Shown here: positions 14,791 to 26,221 of the stretch, piece by piece
Position numbering within the stretch: position 1 is the first letter of the stretch
How the letters are laid out: each line of letters opens with the position of its first letter
Source: Varroa destructor
Lineage: Eukaryota; Arthropoda; Arachnida; Mesostigmata; Varroidae
Length of the DNA stretch: 64,000 nt
Reading direction: 5' to 3'
Assembly (NCBI RefSeq): GCF_002443255.2
Contig: NW_019211454.1
Coordinates: forward strand, 59,916,894-59,980,893
The notes under the pieces: model-generated
Told to the model about the DNA's origin: nothing
The model's input: only the letters and a program-made list of their open reading frames with translations
Databases searched by the model: none
Made by a program: the position numbers and the translations under genes

Positions 14791-14857
14791 GTGTGCGTGT
14801 GTGGGTGCGTGTGTGTGTGTGTGTGTGTGCGCGCGCGCGCGCGTACGGGTGTGTGTT
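14791..14857 (+). repeat. Alternating (GT)n/(GC)n microsatellite
   Basis: About 67 bp of nearly uninterrupted purine-pyrimidine alternation, mostly GTGT with a GCGCGCGC core, ending about 157 bp before the start codon of the Cdk5 activator. Such tracts are length-variable, and the CG/TG alternation is the classic Z-DNA-prone pattern. Confidence 0.9.
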
Positions 14858-15014
14858 TGATGGCCGTGAATCTTAAGCACAACTAGAATCGAGTGAAGTG
14901 TGGAAGAACTTGGCGAAGAAGGGACTTACGACATAGCCTAAGAAGATACCGCACAGAACAGTACAGTGGATAACCAACCTCACAGATAAACCGCACAGGG
15001 TATCTTCTCTAGCC

Positions 15015-15866
15015 ATGGGGACTGTGATGAGTGTTGCACCAAAAGACGCACGGCTCGGTAAGCCGCGGGAGAGTCTTACTTCAGGCATAGGATCGATGTA
15101 TGCCTACGAACAGCTGAAAAACGCGAAGAACGTTCCCACAAAGGCCTTCGCTCAAAACACCAAAATTATGGGGCCCAACACGAAGGCTGCGCTCCAGCCT
15201 GCCAATGGCCAGCTGAAGAAGCCAATCTTTGTAAATTCACTTAGCTGGAAAAGCTTTGGGCTGCCAAAGAAGCACAAGACACAGCAGGAAAATAAAAACC
15301 CACAGGCGCCGCGAACCGTGATCACGCAAGATACTGTTGCTCAGGTGTTTCGACCGCCCAGTGCAGAAAATCTTGGCCTGGGCCTCGGCCGGTCGAGCCG
15401 CGCTGAAAACAACAACAAGGATAACACAATTGATAGCTGTCGAAAAGATGACAAAGATTTCCTCACGCCAGACTCAGGTATTGGCAGTCAAACCAGCAGT
15501 TACCCGAAAACTGGCGGTGACTCTCGGCAGGACCACTACCTCGATAACGCTTTTGGTGAGAATCTGCAACATTATCGCGAGCTGAAACCACAAGATAAGC
15601 GATGGACAGATTTTGGTGCGCGAACCTCGGGTGTCGCCGCTTTCCCTGGCTTCCAAGCAAAGCGGGCCGATCTAGAGCGTACAGATCGGGCACCCCCTTT
15701 ACCTCCCAAGCCGACACAAGCGGTAAAGCAGCTGATCCCGTCTCCGAAGCCGCTACGACAGCAGCAGCAGTCAGGAAAGACGGTCATACAGGCGTCAACG
15801 TCGGAACTCCTACGATGCCTTGGCGAATTTCTGGTTAAGACCTGCAATCGGCTAAAAGACTTTCAG
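15015..15866 (+). CDS. Cdk5r1/Cdk5alpha-like: Cdk5 activator exon 1 (residues 1-284)
   Basis: The ATG sits in a good animal context (tagccATGG). This exon carries the myristoylation signal, the basic LSWK motif, a Ser/Gln/Lys-rich linker, the proline motif and the first part of the kinase-activating domain, ending ...NRLKDFQ. The donor is CAG|GTAATG, directly after a complete codon (phase 0). The frame stays open into the intron to 15941, so a transcript retaining intron 1 would encode a 308-residue protein without the core of the activator domain. A Gln run follows the proline-rich stretch. Upstream, in-frame codons run back to a TAG at 14934 with no other ATG. Confidence 0.95.
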
Positions 15867-18800
15867 GTAATGAACACAGCACATATCATAGTTTATTGGG
15901 TAATTGAAGAGAAGAGGGTAAGGGGTACAGAGATCGAGTAGATTACAGACGCACGGGGATAGGAACAACTACATCCAGCTATGTATATAAATGTAGACGG
16001 TACAGTGAAGCAGCAATGGGAAAGGCTTGTGGACGAAGAAAAAAGGGTTCGCTGTGCTATAGTAAATAAGTGAGCACGAGATGAGAGACGGACCCGGTAA
16101 ACGTCGCTAAGGCAATACGAATTCCCAAGAGATCTAGCGAGTCTCTATTAGGGATGAGTTATTCCGACCGATATTGAACTGTGAGCCATAAATGTCGTAG
16201 GTTAGCTTGGAAATGGTTTCAGCCCAGTAACAAAGTGCATCGAGTTTTACATCCGTTGTCAGGAATTATAGCGAACAGCTGGCCATCTTTACGTAGCCCA
16301 AACGAAGTCTCTAGGTTCGATTTCTAAAATAAATCTCCTATATTTTATGTTCCTGAAACTCATAAACAGAGTCACTATCGTTGAACCACCACCAGAACAT
16401 ACATTTATTTTGTAACGTTACGGTTTAATTTCCAATGCGTTGCGTACGCGTGTACTTTGAGATGAAGTAGGAATATATTCTTCTGCGGACAATATTAATG
16501 ATGCGATATGTATACAAAGATGAAGAATGCCTCTCACGTTTTGTAGAATTAAGTTTGATCGATCGAGATAGCGTCCGACATGTTTTGAGACAACTGCGCT
16601 ACTTTCTTCGCTATTCCAACATCCATATCGTCTGCTACAGCTCCACTGGTATAAATAATACTGCCAGTGATATTATATCGCCGGTATCGACGGTGCTGTT
16701 TTCCCGTTTGACCTCATAATTTGTCTTCCATATTCAACTTGTGCAGTTCCACCATTCGGTCACTTCGATGAAATTCAATGCACTTTCCGGGTCTCTAGGT
16801 TTCGAGTCTTACGCCTTACGGTATCGCCGTGAGGCACTTCATCAGCTGGCTGGCTGGCTGGCTGGCTGGCTCCCAGCATGATACGAGCCGTGTGTTTATG
16901 AATCTAGACCATAACGTGCCCCTCAGATTAGCAAACAAATGCGTTACCCATAAAGCTATCAGTCGTCGAGCCAGCGCAAATTGTTGGCCGACATAGAAAC
17001 ACGGAGATAGGATTAGGAATCGACGGTAAGAAGACGATATATTTGTAGAAATAGAACAAGAGCAGATAGTATAAGCCGGCCTTTTTCATAATGTAACGGG
17101 TACTCCAATCTGCTTGCCTTGCAACCAACCGGTCGCCTATCACCAAAGACCGCCTGATTGTCTGCTTGTTACAATGTCTGTGTAACAGCTGAACAGTCGC
17201 ATGTCACTGAGTGCCGGCAAGCCAACGCCTTGGTAGCATTCCGAGAATAATCGTGAGTGTAATCTTTTATTGGTTGGCGTTTATATATAGAGCAAGGCTT
17301 CTGTACCTTCCTTTTTTGCCCCTTCCGCACTTAGTCTGCTGACGCCAACAGTCTGACCAGTCAATATCGCCGTGGTGCCGGAAGAGGCCGACACCACCAG
17401 TACGATATCGTACCTTACGCAGTGACAAGTGCAGAATTGGCATCGCTGTAATGTGTGGCAAAAGCTGCCGATGTAGGCGGCAACCTCCTTAAAAAATGGC
17501 GGCGACTGACGTTGCTATGTGGACTGCGGTTGGGTTAAAGAGCCTGAGCAGCAACCGTTGTCACTGTCGAAATTTCTGTCGCTACATAGGCCGAAAGAAG
17601 CATAGAGTGCAGATGACAGATGTGACATCTACGAAAAGAGCTCATTGCATGGTCAGCGGCATGGTATAGGTCCAAGGGGGCAGTGCCTCTAGACCAAAGC
17701 GAAAGAGAAGGGGAAAATATGTCACAAGCATTCAATAGACGGTTGAAGTTTCAATGGCAAATCGCTAGCATGGAGTTCCTCAGAGGGAAAATGGTAAGGA
17801 TGAAGGCAACTGGCCAAATCATTAAGAGACTTTATTCAGCAGTCGAAATAGTTGTGGTGGTAGTAGCAGCAGAAAGAAGAAAACGTTAATTACAATGCCT
17901 GGTATGGCCTTTCTGACGACGTATAAATAAACTAGCCAAGTGACATCTCTGCTAATTGATGAATTTTCATCTGCTAGTACTGTATAGAAAGAGGAATAAA
18001 AAAAAAAAATTGTTAATCGCAACGGTATTTACCCCGTATACGCATTCAGTGTACTCAGATATTACATGGACCGCCTTTATGTAATGGCTTGCCCTGAGAG
18101 TAGAGTGCAATTTAGGGTGTACCTAAAATTACTTCTGCTCCTGTGTAGTACCAGTCGTTTGTCTAATGAGTACGGAAACTAGTATACCAAAAGCCTTACG
18201 GAAACCGATACTTCGTTCGAATATAAGCACGACACTTGTTGACATGTCGTACCAACAAGAGTGTCATCCCTGGACTTGTAATACATTCTGTCTGTCAAAT
18301 ATTTTAACGCCTACGAATTGGTCTATCTGTTCCGGCAATGACAGGGCAAATAAATCTAACCGGTTTAACAAAGCACTAGAAGGCTGGAGCGTACATCTTT
18401 GGAACGGGCTCCACGTATATCGTAATTCGATGAACGAAAATTTCGCTCTAAACAACGATCCATTAGAAAAGGTACAATCTCTGGTGCTGTAGAAAGCATG
18501 GTGTATACGGGATATCGATGAAAGCATAGTTTTGAACCGTCAATACACAGCTGAAGTTAATGTCAAACTGCTACAAACGTACCCATTGCTGAAGCCCACT
18601 GCGACGTCGCATTTCTTCTACCACATCTTTCATAAACGAATCGTGAAAATGCAACCCGCCTTGAAACGTCTTTCAGGAACAGATGACTTAAGATGCGTCC
18701 TAGCAAAACGTAAAAGTTTTTGTAGCTAATTACATTTTATTTTGGTGTTTTTTTCATATTAACCTATAATTGCCGATTGCGACCAACATTAATTTTACTT

Positions 18801-21800
18801 AGAATAAAACACTGTAGATACAATGAAATAATTATCAAGTACTGTTTGATCATTTATTTTCTGCTGCTACAGCTATGACGGAACTATGCACTATTTAAAT
18901 ACACAAAAATTAGATCCCCGTCTGCAGCAGGCGTGGGCCTATTTCATTCCTATATTTATTGCACATATCGTGGACCACCATTGACTGAGGCAAGGCCACA
19001 TTCGTTACACGCGAAGACCTGGCACCTGGTTCGCATCCAATCGATATATCAAGGCAAAATGAAAATTAAGGCATCTATCAAATTATACGAATTGTTTGCG
19101 AACGCATCGACCGATTCGGTAGCAGAAGTTTCGTCTCAGATTTTTTCTGTATTTACATTAGCCGCAAATATCGTGCGCGACTTGCTAGTCAGGCACAAGG
19201 GCTGGTGCACTTTCGCTTGCCCTACCATTTGGCCTTACCGAGAATTAAGTATAGTTGCTGTATGAAACGGTCGAAATCGCATCCCATTGAGATTCAATAG
19301 TAAAAGCTTGTTATTGATCTTTAGAATGAGATTAGGGAGGAAAAAATCAGTAACAAAAAACAAGTAGATACATGTTTACGGAAAACAGTAATTGCTTTAA
19401 CTAGAAAGCAGATTTTTCCACAAACTATTTTTTCTAACTGTAGATCTATGATTTTTTTTTTCAATGAAAACGTATTTCTGACTTGCACTGCAAATCGTTG
19501 GATATATTCGAACCTGGGCGAATTGCGGCGACGATTTGGCGATTTAGAGGTCAACACTTCTTACTGCGCTGAATCGCTTACAAAAGAAAAAACAATGAAC
19601 GAAAACAAAGGAATCTAGATTCTTTCTGTTTCATTCAAATCCAATTTTCTGAAAAAACTCTGAAAAAAAAGGGAAATGATCATTTCCCTACCCATCTTAG
19701 TGGACCGGTTCCATAGACTTCTATAGATGTTTTTTAGTAGCACTTTTTAATAGCATCAGCGAAAAGGTGGCAGATCTTAACGGTAACATCTTCGGAGATA
19801 TACAAATGATTCTGGCTTTATAGATCATTGCATTGGCCATCTGTGACAAAAACCAGTCGGCGCTCAACAGCGTACAGAAACAGTATTGGCCTGCTTATTG
19901 AAGCGGTCTTTTTCGAGTTTCGTGTATCTACATGTGAAACCGTTAAAAGTGAAATGTCCAGGTTTACCACAAGTATGGCGCAATAACTGGTTTAATAACA
20001 ATGGCCGTTGTATCGAATCAAGTATTGGCAAACGTCCGTGGGTTCAATGATATGTACGTTGTATCAAGTGATTTACATACGAGAAAACGGGTCATTTTAG
20101 CTTAAGATAGGTGTAAACCTTATCGTCCAAAAAATAACTGCCACTACAACGCAAAGAAGGTAAGCCTACGACTGTTTTTCTAACCATCTTTCAAGTCTTA
20201 TTATCATCAGTATCGCTATACATCAAGGTCATTACTTCCTGGCAGCCTAAAGAAAATCTAAACAGGTATTATCTTTCGACACAAGTAAATTTAGTGCTTT
20301 TAGTGTTATTATGAAACGAGGGTATTAGCTTCGCTAAGGCAAACCTATGGATTTGTTTTTATCAAACGTTAGCCTGAGCAGGCATACATACATACACGTG
20401 CAGGCCTAACGCCTTTTGTCGGAACTGCGGCTCCTTGCAGCCTTGATGATGGAAGTCGACAAATCACTTCGGTCTACGACATCTGTTGTCAGAAAAAATC
20501 TTGAAGACTTCATTAGCTGAAGCTGGCGTTATATTAAAAACCTCATGCTGTTCTATAGGTTATCTTGCCGCTTACAAATATTTTACTGCATATACTCTTG
20601 TCCCGAGCGGATAAAAGACTCAATTTCAAAAGGGTTGTCTTCGATCTATTCATTTAAGTCTAATTTAACCAGTTACGATGCTGGCAACAATGCTATCGAA
20701 AACATGCAGGCATAATAATTCAATGCAAGCCTTTATTCTGTAAAAATGCTTTTGGTTATCAATGTTTCAATAGGTCACCATAGGTAGAGGAGCGGCCGTA
20801 TTACACTTTTACAATTCCAACATTTATGCCACAGCAGGCCGTTTTTTTTTAGGAGTATTGTTAACATAGATGATGCAGTAGTCCACTTGCGATGGGTCGC
20901 GTAATTTCTCACGCAACATTAATTTCAAAATGCCTCTGCTATCCATATATTATACCAAGGTGTTTAGTTTTTAATACCAGTGTTAAAAGGTATGTACTGG
21001 AAGCGTCCTAATCAGACGTTCGCCTAACGCACGAGTGCTTACGAAGAGTGAAAGGCGTATTTTTGTTGTGGTGTTGTCGTGCGATCACGCACATTGTTAG
21101 AGAGATCTATATACGACTAACAGAGGGTGGCACGTAATAATGTTTGCTCGTGAGACCGTCCCAACTGGAGTAATGTGAAAGGTATATACGAAATATTACA
21201 GCATGATAAGTGTATATACGGCAGCTAAATTGAGACTTTGGTCGGCATGTGTTTATTCCTTATTTTTTGTACCAGAGGAGGTTTTGGCAAAACTAAGCGA
21301 ACAAACGTGTCATAATGGAAAACAATGCGTCATTTTTGCAATTAAAACAAAAATTACTTAATATCGAATTTTACACAACGGATGAACTTCCACTATAGTA
21401 AAAAACATCTTTTTTTTTTTTGCCGAAACCGTCATTCCGCATTTTTCACGCGACTTCTAAAAAATCAGAAAAATATTTTTATAAGATAAACTAATAAATA
21501 TTAAGAAAAAAGTTTAGATTAAAAAAAGAAAAGCCATTTTTGATGTGCTTGTGTTTTTCATACTGAAAAAAATGCCGTTTTGAAGGGAAAAATATCTATT
21601 GTCAATCAAGTCGTCCAAGATACTTTCTGCGCCTCTTTGCACCTTCTTTAACGTTTGGACCATTGTAAGCTTTTGCAGCTTTACGATTTTGGTCTGTTAT
21701 CATCTTAAAATTCAATTTTGTCACAATTTGTTATATATAGCGTATTACTTTGTTTACGTTTATCATTGGAAGGTTTTTATGAATTGTAGGAAAAATATTT

Positions 21801-21998
21801 TAGAATCGATGCAATGACCACTGAGTAATTTAGGTTCCAAATTGAAGCTGTAGTCACAAAAGGTAATGACGGTATTGAACCGGCAAAATCGTCAGCGATG
21901 ACACTTCTAGCATGTGTAAAAATAATTGTAAACACCTGCTTTTTTAGGTGCAGCTTTAAAGACAAACCATAACTAGGTGCTGTGCTGTATGACTGTCC

Positions 21999-22036
<38 letters not shown>

Positions 22037-24857
22037 GTTGCCGAGAAGGTTTTTTATCTAGCTGACTTTAAACTTACGGATCTCATGTAATGTAGGTCGG
22101 CTGAAAGCTAATATTTGACAGTAGTAGATGTGATAACATTGTTGAAATGCCCTTGTTTAGGCTTTAGCTAGAGTGCCTTGAACCTGCGTGAGGCTTCCAA
22201 AAAAATGAATTATAGTTTACAATTTTTGTATGATAAAGTTATCGGATGAAATGGTTTTGGCCTTTCAGTAATGGTCGATCAATTACGAGGAAGGTTACTT
22301 AAGTTGTTATGTTGACATCAGTTATCAAATTATCTTAAACCGTTTGGAAAAACATGGCAACAAAAAAACTTTTGGGTGTGAATCATTTGTGAATTCGATT
22401 AATCAGCGGATGGATCGGAAAGGAATCGTGCAATACAAGTATCTCGCGCCTGGCACAAAGATTAACTTAAGACTTCTACTATCAGAAAATAACAAGATTA
22501 CCTTAGGGCATTGAAAAAAACCAACCGGAACGAGTGAACGGGAAAGCTGTTACCTTACATCACTACAATGCAAAGCTGCATACATCTTTGATTATTTGGC
22601 AAAAACCGCAAGAACCTGTATAAGAGATTCTAACCGTATAACTCGAACATCCGAGTGTCATTGATCTGCAGTAATGTCAATGGGAGGATGTAGAAATCAC
22701 AATTTTTCATCCATAAACGTAGAATTAATGTGATTATGATATCGCCAAAAAATGCCAGAAAATCATCAATCAAAATAATCCTAATTTAGTTTGGCAATGT
22801 TATCTTAAAAGCGAAAAAATATATTAGTTTGAATTTTAGCTCAAAAAATGGTCAGACCTTTTTTCTACAACCCAATATATGGTAAGCGGCCTCAAGCAGT
22901 AACCAATAGCCAAGAGTAACCCATACGTGATTCTGAACTATAGAAAAAAAAAAAGTATCTTATCAAACATATCAAACGTTATTAGGACAAGTATCCGGCG
23001 CGGGCCTCCTAAACTGTTAGGATTGATGAGGCAATTGTTCAACCTTTTTTGTGAATCTTAGAACTTCGACAGTTACCAACATAAATAACTTGTTTTCTAC
23101 ATTTGCTAGTCAACAGATCAAGCTGTAGCAAATATCGAAACTGTCTTTTAATCGCTTACCATAAAAATTGCCGTGAAGTTTACGCGAAGATAATGAGCTG
23201 CTCTGAATTTAAAATTACTATTTACAACACTTCAATTCAGTTGTTTTCCCGTGTTTACCTGGAATACATCACCACAGGTCGTTCTAACCCTGCGTCTAAA
23301 ATGTGAAATGATAGAAGTTACTCGCAGTCACTGTCAACTTCTCTTAACCAAAGCTTAAGACCTAAGCATATTTGGTTTATCCTGAATATGAAGCTATGGA
23401 AAAAAGGCTAGATTTGAATTTGAAAAAGCAGTAATTTTTCCTATTAGTCAATACGAGTGTAATGGATACATAAAATCAAATTAACCGTACATGTCCAGTT
23501 TATCAGTGACCTGTTGGAATATGTAAGATGTCGTCAATAACAAGTATTCCAAACACAGTGCGTAGGAATAGCCCTAATAAGGTGTAACTGATTGTCGTTC
23601 TTTTGCCCTCTTATCCGACAGGGAGGCGATGCGGTGCTTTGGCTGCGTTCGGTAGATCGCTCTTTACTGCTTCAGGGCTGGCAAGATATCGCGTTCATAA
23701 ATCCCGCTAACGTCGTGTTCCTGTATATGCTACTCAGAGAGCTTATCGTTGACGAGCACTCAGTGACATCAGAACGTGAACTTCAAGGACTTGTTCTCAC
23801 TTGCCTTTATTTATCCTACTCATATATGGGTAAGTAACTAGATTTAATGATTTAAATGAATCTTTTGTACTGATCGTAAAATAGGAAACGATTGTTCTTG
23901 AAAAAAACGTTATAATGCCGGAGTGCTCTAGAAAGTCAAAGATCGGATTTCATCACTCTTAAGGCAGATTTTTTCCACCTGTGCATAATGGCTTAGAAAC
24001 GGTAAAACCAAAAGTTGATTTGTATGGCAGCAATCAAAGGGCTAGGACCTTAAATATGTTCTTTTAGCTATTCTATAATAAATGGGTTGTTTCAGAAACG
24101 ACTCCAATGATAAGTAGTAAAATTTCTAAGTATCGTCTAAAAGTTTCATTAATTGCGAATAAGGTCTTGATTGCTTCTTATGATGATTGCACTTTTACAG
24201 TATTTAATTTACTGTATTTAATCCTAATCGTTATAACGTCCTAAAATCTCCAACCTTTTTTTGCAAGTACCATAATTACGTTCTACAGAAACCAAGAAAA
24301 ATTCAAGACGGCAAATGCTTTATACCCGTAATGGAGATTCCCTTCGTAAGCAATCAAGTTGCAGGTCTACGCCTATTCCCTTCTGTTTGCAAATGAAAGC
24401 AAACGTTAAATGGCTAATGCAGTCACGCTTCACGAAGTCACAGCTAAAGGAGAGTAAAGAAAGAGCTCTTTCGATGAGTCAGCTGATTTCCCTGGGGCGT
24501 GCGCCCATCGCATCCGCTTCATGACTCAGAAACACCACGAGCGATCAAGGGTCTTAGGGTGTGTAATTATTTTTGCTTTAGCCTGTCATGACTCGGTGAG
24601 CGTATGCCAATGCAAGGTTTTTACATTTCCATCCACATTTTGTTTTGTTTCTGCTGTTTTTAGGAAACGAGATCTCATACCCATTGAAACCGTTTCTGAT
24701 CGAAGGCGAGAATCGAGACCACTTCTGGGATCGGTGTCTCTACATCATTAATAAGCTATCGTCCAAGATGCTCAAGATCAACTCGGAACCATCGTATTTC
24801 ACCCAGGTGTTTACCGAACTAAAGAATCATCACCAGCCAAATGCCGCCGTTAATTAA
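15015..24857 (+). CDS. Cdk5r1/Cdk5alpha-like: Cdk5 activator, p35 type (three coding exons, 417 aa)
   Basis: The coding sequence is join(15015..15866, 23622..23829, 24664..24857), 1254 nt. p35 proteins bind and activate the kinase Cdk5 in neurons through a cyclin-box-like fold and are held at membranes by N-myristoylation. Seen here: an N-terminus MGTVMS matching the family's myristoylation start; a basic LSWKSFG segment near residues 76-82, which corresponds to the conserved 'LPWK/LSWK' motif; an SH3-ligand-like PPLPPKP at 227-233; and the Cdk5-binding domain from about residue 257 to the end, with [63 protein letters not shown] and SSKMLKIN. An in-frame TAG at 14934 and no intervening ATG fix the start. 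At 417 residues it is longer than human p35 (307), and the extra length lies in the low-complexity N-terminal half. Introns are phase 0 and phase 1, and all four splice sites are GT-AG. The family is certain; orthology to p35 rather than p39 cannot be assigned in an invertebrate. Confidence 0.96.
16845..16872 (+). repeat. (TGGC)n microsatellite
   Basis: About seven tandem TGGC units in intron 1, directly beside the tRNA-like remnant at 16889-16960, so it may be the simple-repeat tail of that element. Confidence 0.9.
16889..16960 (-). mobile_element. tRNA-derived SINE-like remnant
   Basis: On the minus strand it reads TAGCTTTATGGGTAACGCATT, close to a Pol III A box (TRGYNNANNGG), then a segment with TCTAGATTC where a B box should be. 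The same order, with clear base matches, is found in the minus-strand copy at 43747-43981. No full cloverleaf folds, so it is not a functional tRNA. Confidence 0.5.
19670..19689. repeat. Perfect 20-bp palindrome
   Basis: AGGGAAATGATCATTTCCCT is its own reverse complement. It lies in intron 1 with no known function. Confidence 0.85.
22001..22032 (+). repeat. (TA)n microsatellite at the mariner insertion point
   Basis: About 32 bp of pure TA. Its last TA is the left target-site dinucleotide of the mariner relic that follows. Confidence 0.95.
22033..22875 (+). mobile_element. Decayed mariner transposon in intron 1
   Basis: The element starts TTAGGTTGCCGAGAAGG, a typical mariner terminal inverted repeat, and ends at CAACCCAA, an imperfect inverse of that end (ACCTTTTTTCTACAACCCAA against ACCTTCTCGGCAACCTAA). 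TA flanks both sides (22031-22032 and 22876-22877), as Tc1/mariner insertions require. Inside, 22419-22466 translates to [16 protein letters not shown], matching the mariner transposase block around 'KGIVYYELLPPGQTIN', and 22558-22590 translates in another frame to [11 protein letters not shown], the 'HHDNARPHTSL' catalytic block with the catalytic Asp changed to Tyr. Stops and frameshifts abound. At 843 bp it is shorter than an intact element (about 1.3 kb), so it is an old, internally deleted copy that cannot move itself. Confidence 0.85.
23622..23829 (+). CDS. Cdk5r1/Cdk5alpha-like: Cdk5 activator exon 2 (core of the Cdk5-binding domain)
   Basis: The exon opens [19 protein letters not shown] and runs through the helical core to SYSYMG. 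This is the most conserved part of the p35 family. The acceptor is a pyrimidine-rich tract ending ccgacag; the donor is G|GTAAGT, close to consensus. The first base of a glycine codon is in this exon (phase 1). The exon is 208 nt, and its joined frame with exons 1 and 3 has no stop. Confidence 0.95.
23830..24663 (+). other. Intron 2 of the Cdk5 activator gene (834 bp)
   Basis: Phase-1 intron from GTAAGT to a T-rich acceptor ending ctgttttag. The ORF at 24315-24524 inside it has no recognisable motif. Nothing else is seen. Confidence 0.9.
24664..24857 (+). CDS. Cdk5r1/Cdk5alpha-like: Cdk5 activator exon 3 (C-terminal part and stop)
   Basis: The exon follows a strong acceptor (ttctgctgttttag) and completes the split glycine codon, then reads [10 protein letters not shown]...FWDRCL...SSKMLKIN...[10 protein letters not shown] before a short divergent tail ending AAVN and TAA. 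Human p35 has the same order of blocks and a similarly variable tail, so the C-terminus looks complete. Confidence 0.95.
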
Positions 24858-24893
24858 AATCAAGTTGTGTCATTTTCCTTGACAAATCACAGT

Positions 24894-24899
24894 GATTAA
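24894..24899 (+). terminator. Possible poly(A) signal ATTAAA of the Cdk5 activator gene
   Basis: ATTAAA lies 37 nt after the stop codon. It is a known weaker variant of AATAAA, but in AT-rich DNA it is common by chance and no clear GU-rich element follows. I see no AATAAA for several kb downstream, so the real 3' end could be this one or much farther away. Confidence 0.2.
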
Positions 24900-26194
24900 A
24901 ATTCATCTGTAACAACTGAAATCCATCTCATGAATGAAATGATGCAGAGTAAATATATATCGATGGCAAAAGAAAAAAAGAGGACAAAAAGATACCGCAT
25001 GAAGTTATTACATAACTATAAGGGAGATCGACACCTTGGTAAGCCTACGTCACAGCCGACTAAGCGAATCAAGGCATCAGACAAGCTTGTTTATGTATTG
25101 AGGTCGAGAGCGATCTAAAAAAGACAGGAACCATAGACGACAGACTGGTGATTACTACAGTCTGGTTAATGCGAGTCATTAGAAATTGAAGAAAACGCGA
25201 AGACGGTAACGCTGCTAATGGTTATGATGGTGATTATAAATGAAGATAAAAATGAAGAAATGCAAGTGCCAGTGGAATGTATTCTATACTGTACTAGATA
25301 CTTACTAGTCCGCGATGTTGTCGCTAGTTAAAAACAAAGCCAATGGTTCCCAGCAGCTTCTAGGCTTTAGACTGTTCTTACCTATAGTGGTGTTGCATGC
25401 TAGCTGGGAGCCTTTAAGGTTTTCTGTGATCCGCTCGCACGCCCTTTGGCGGGGTGGGCACGCATCATTTTGAAAATAACTCTTTTTAATATTACTACCA
25501 ATTCTAAATACGACATTGAAAAGAAAAAAGGACAGAACTTTGAATATCCACCTAAAACCTCTCATTTCCCATCTCAAATGTACATCAGGTCATCAAGAAA
25601 AAACCAAGCCCACGATATTTAAAGCTGCTGCTATTAGTACAACATTCACCGTCTGCTCGGGATGAAGCAACAGGAGACTACCGAGTGTTGACTTTGTACC
25701 AAATAGAAGCCAATTCTCATCAATTCAATCAACAACAACTCCCTACCCAAAGTCAGCTCTTACCCGTTTGATAGCAGAAAAGCAAACAAAAACCTATTTT
25801 CCACAAAACCTGCAACATCAAAAACCAAACTAAAAACATCTGTGAAAGCAGGGAATCACCTCCATAGCTGAACTGATCAAAAACAATACAACTACCACTA
25901 GTATTGCTATTTTACTATTATTACTATTAGTAGTACGACAAAAGCGTACGAGGTTTTTTCTTACAATCATTTGTCTGTGTGTATATATGCGATATCTCTG
26001 CTTAACAACTATATATGTATATTGTATGAGTTGACATCGCAGTTGTTGACAGTGCCGACGCCAACAATGTCAAAACTTTGGAACAGCAACATGAGCTGAG
26101 CTCCAACATGTCTAAGTAGCGCGATGCGCATGGATCCTATTGTGTTTGCTGCGTTGAATATTGTATAATCGTGATCTTCAGTACGGGGGGCAAG

Positions 26195-26221
26195 CGGGCG
26201 GGCAGGCAGGCAGGCAGGCAA
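26195..26221 (+). repeat. (GGCA)n microsatellite
   Basis: Four to five GGCA units preceded by a degenerate GGGC run. Confidence 0.85.

Larger units (their letters stand above)
15867..23621 (+). other. Intron 1 of the Cdk5 activator gene (7755 bp)
   Basis: AT-rich intron between a phase-0 donor (GTAATG) and acceptor (ccgacag). It holds the TGGC repeat, a tRNA-derived repeat remnant, a (TA)n tract and a mariner relic, described separately. ORFs at 18166-18492 and 18933-19265 have no recognisable motif and look like chance. The rest shows nothing I can name. Confidence 0.9.
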
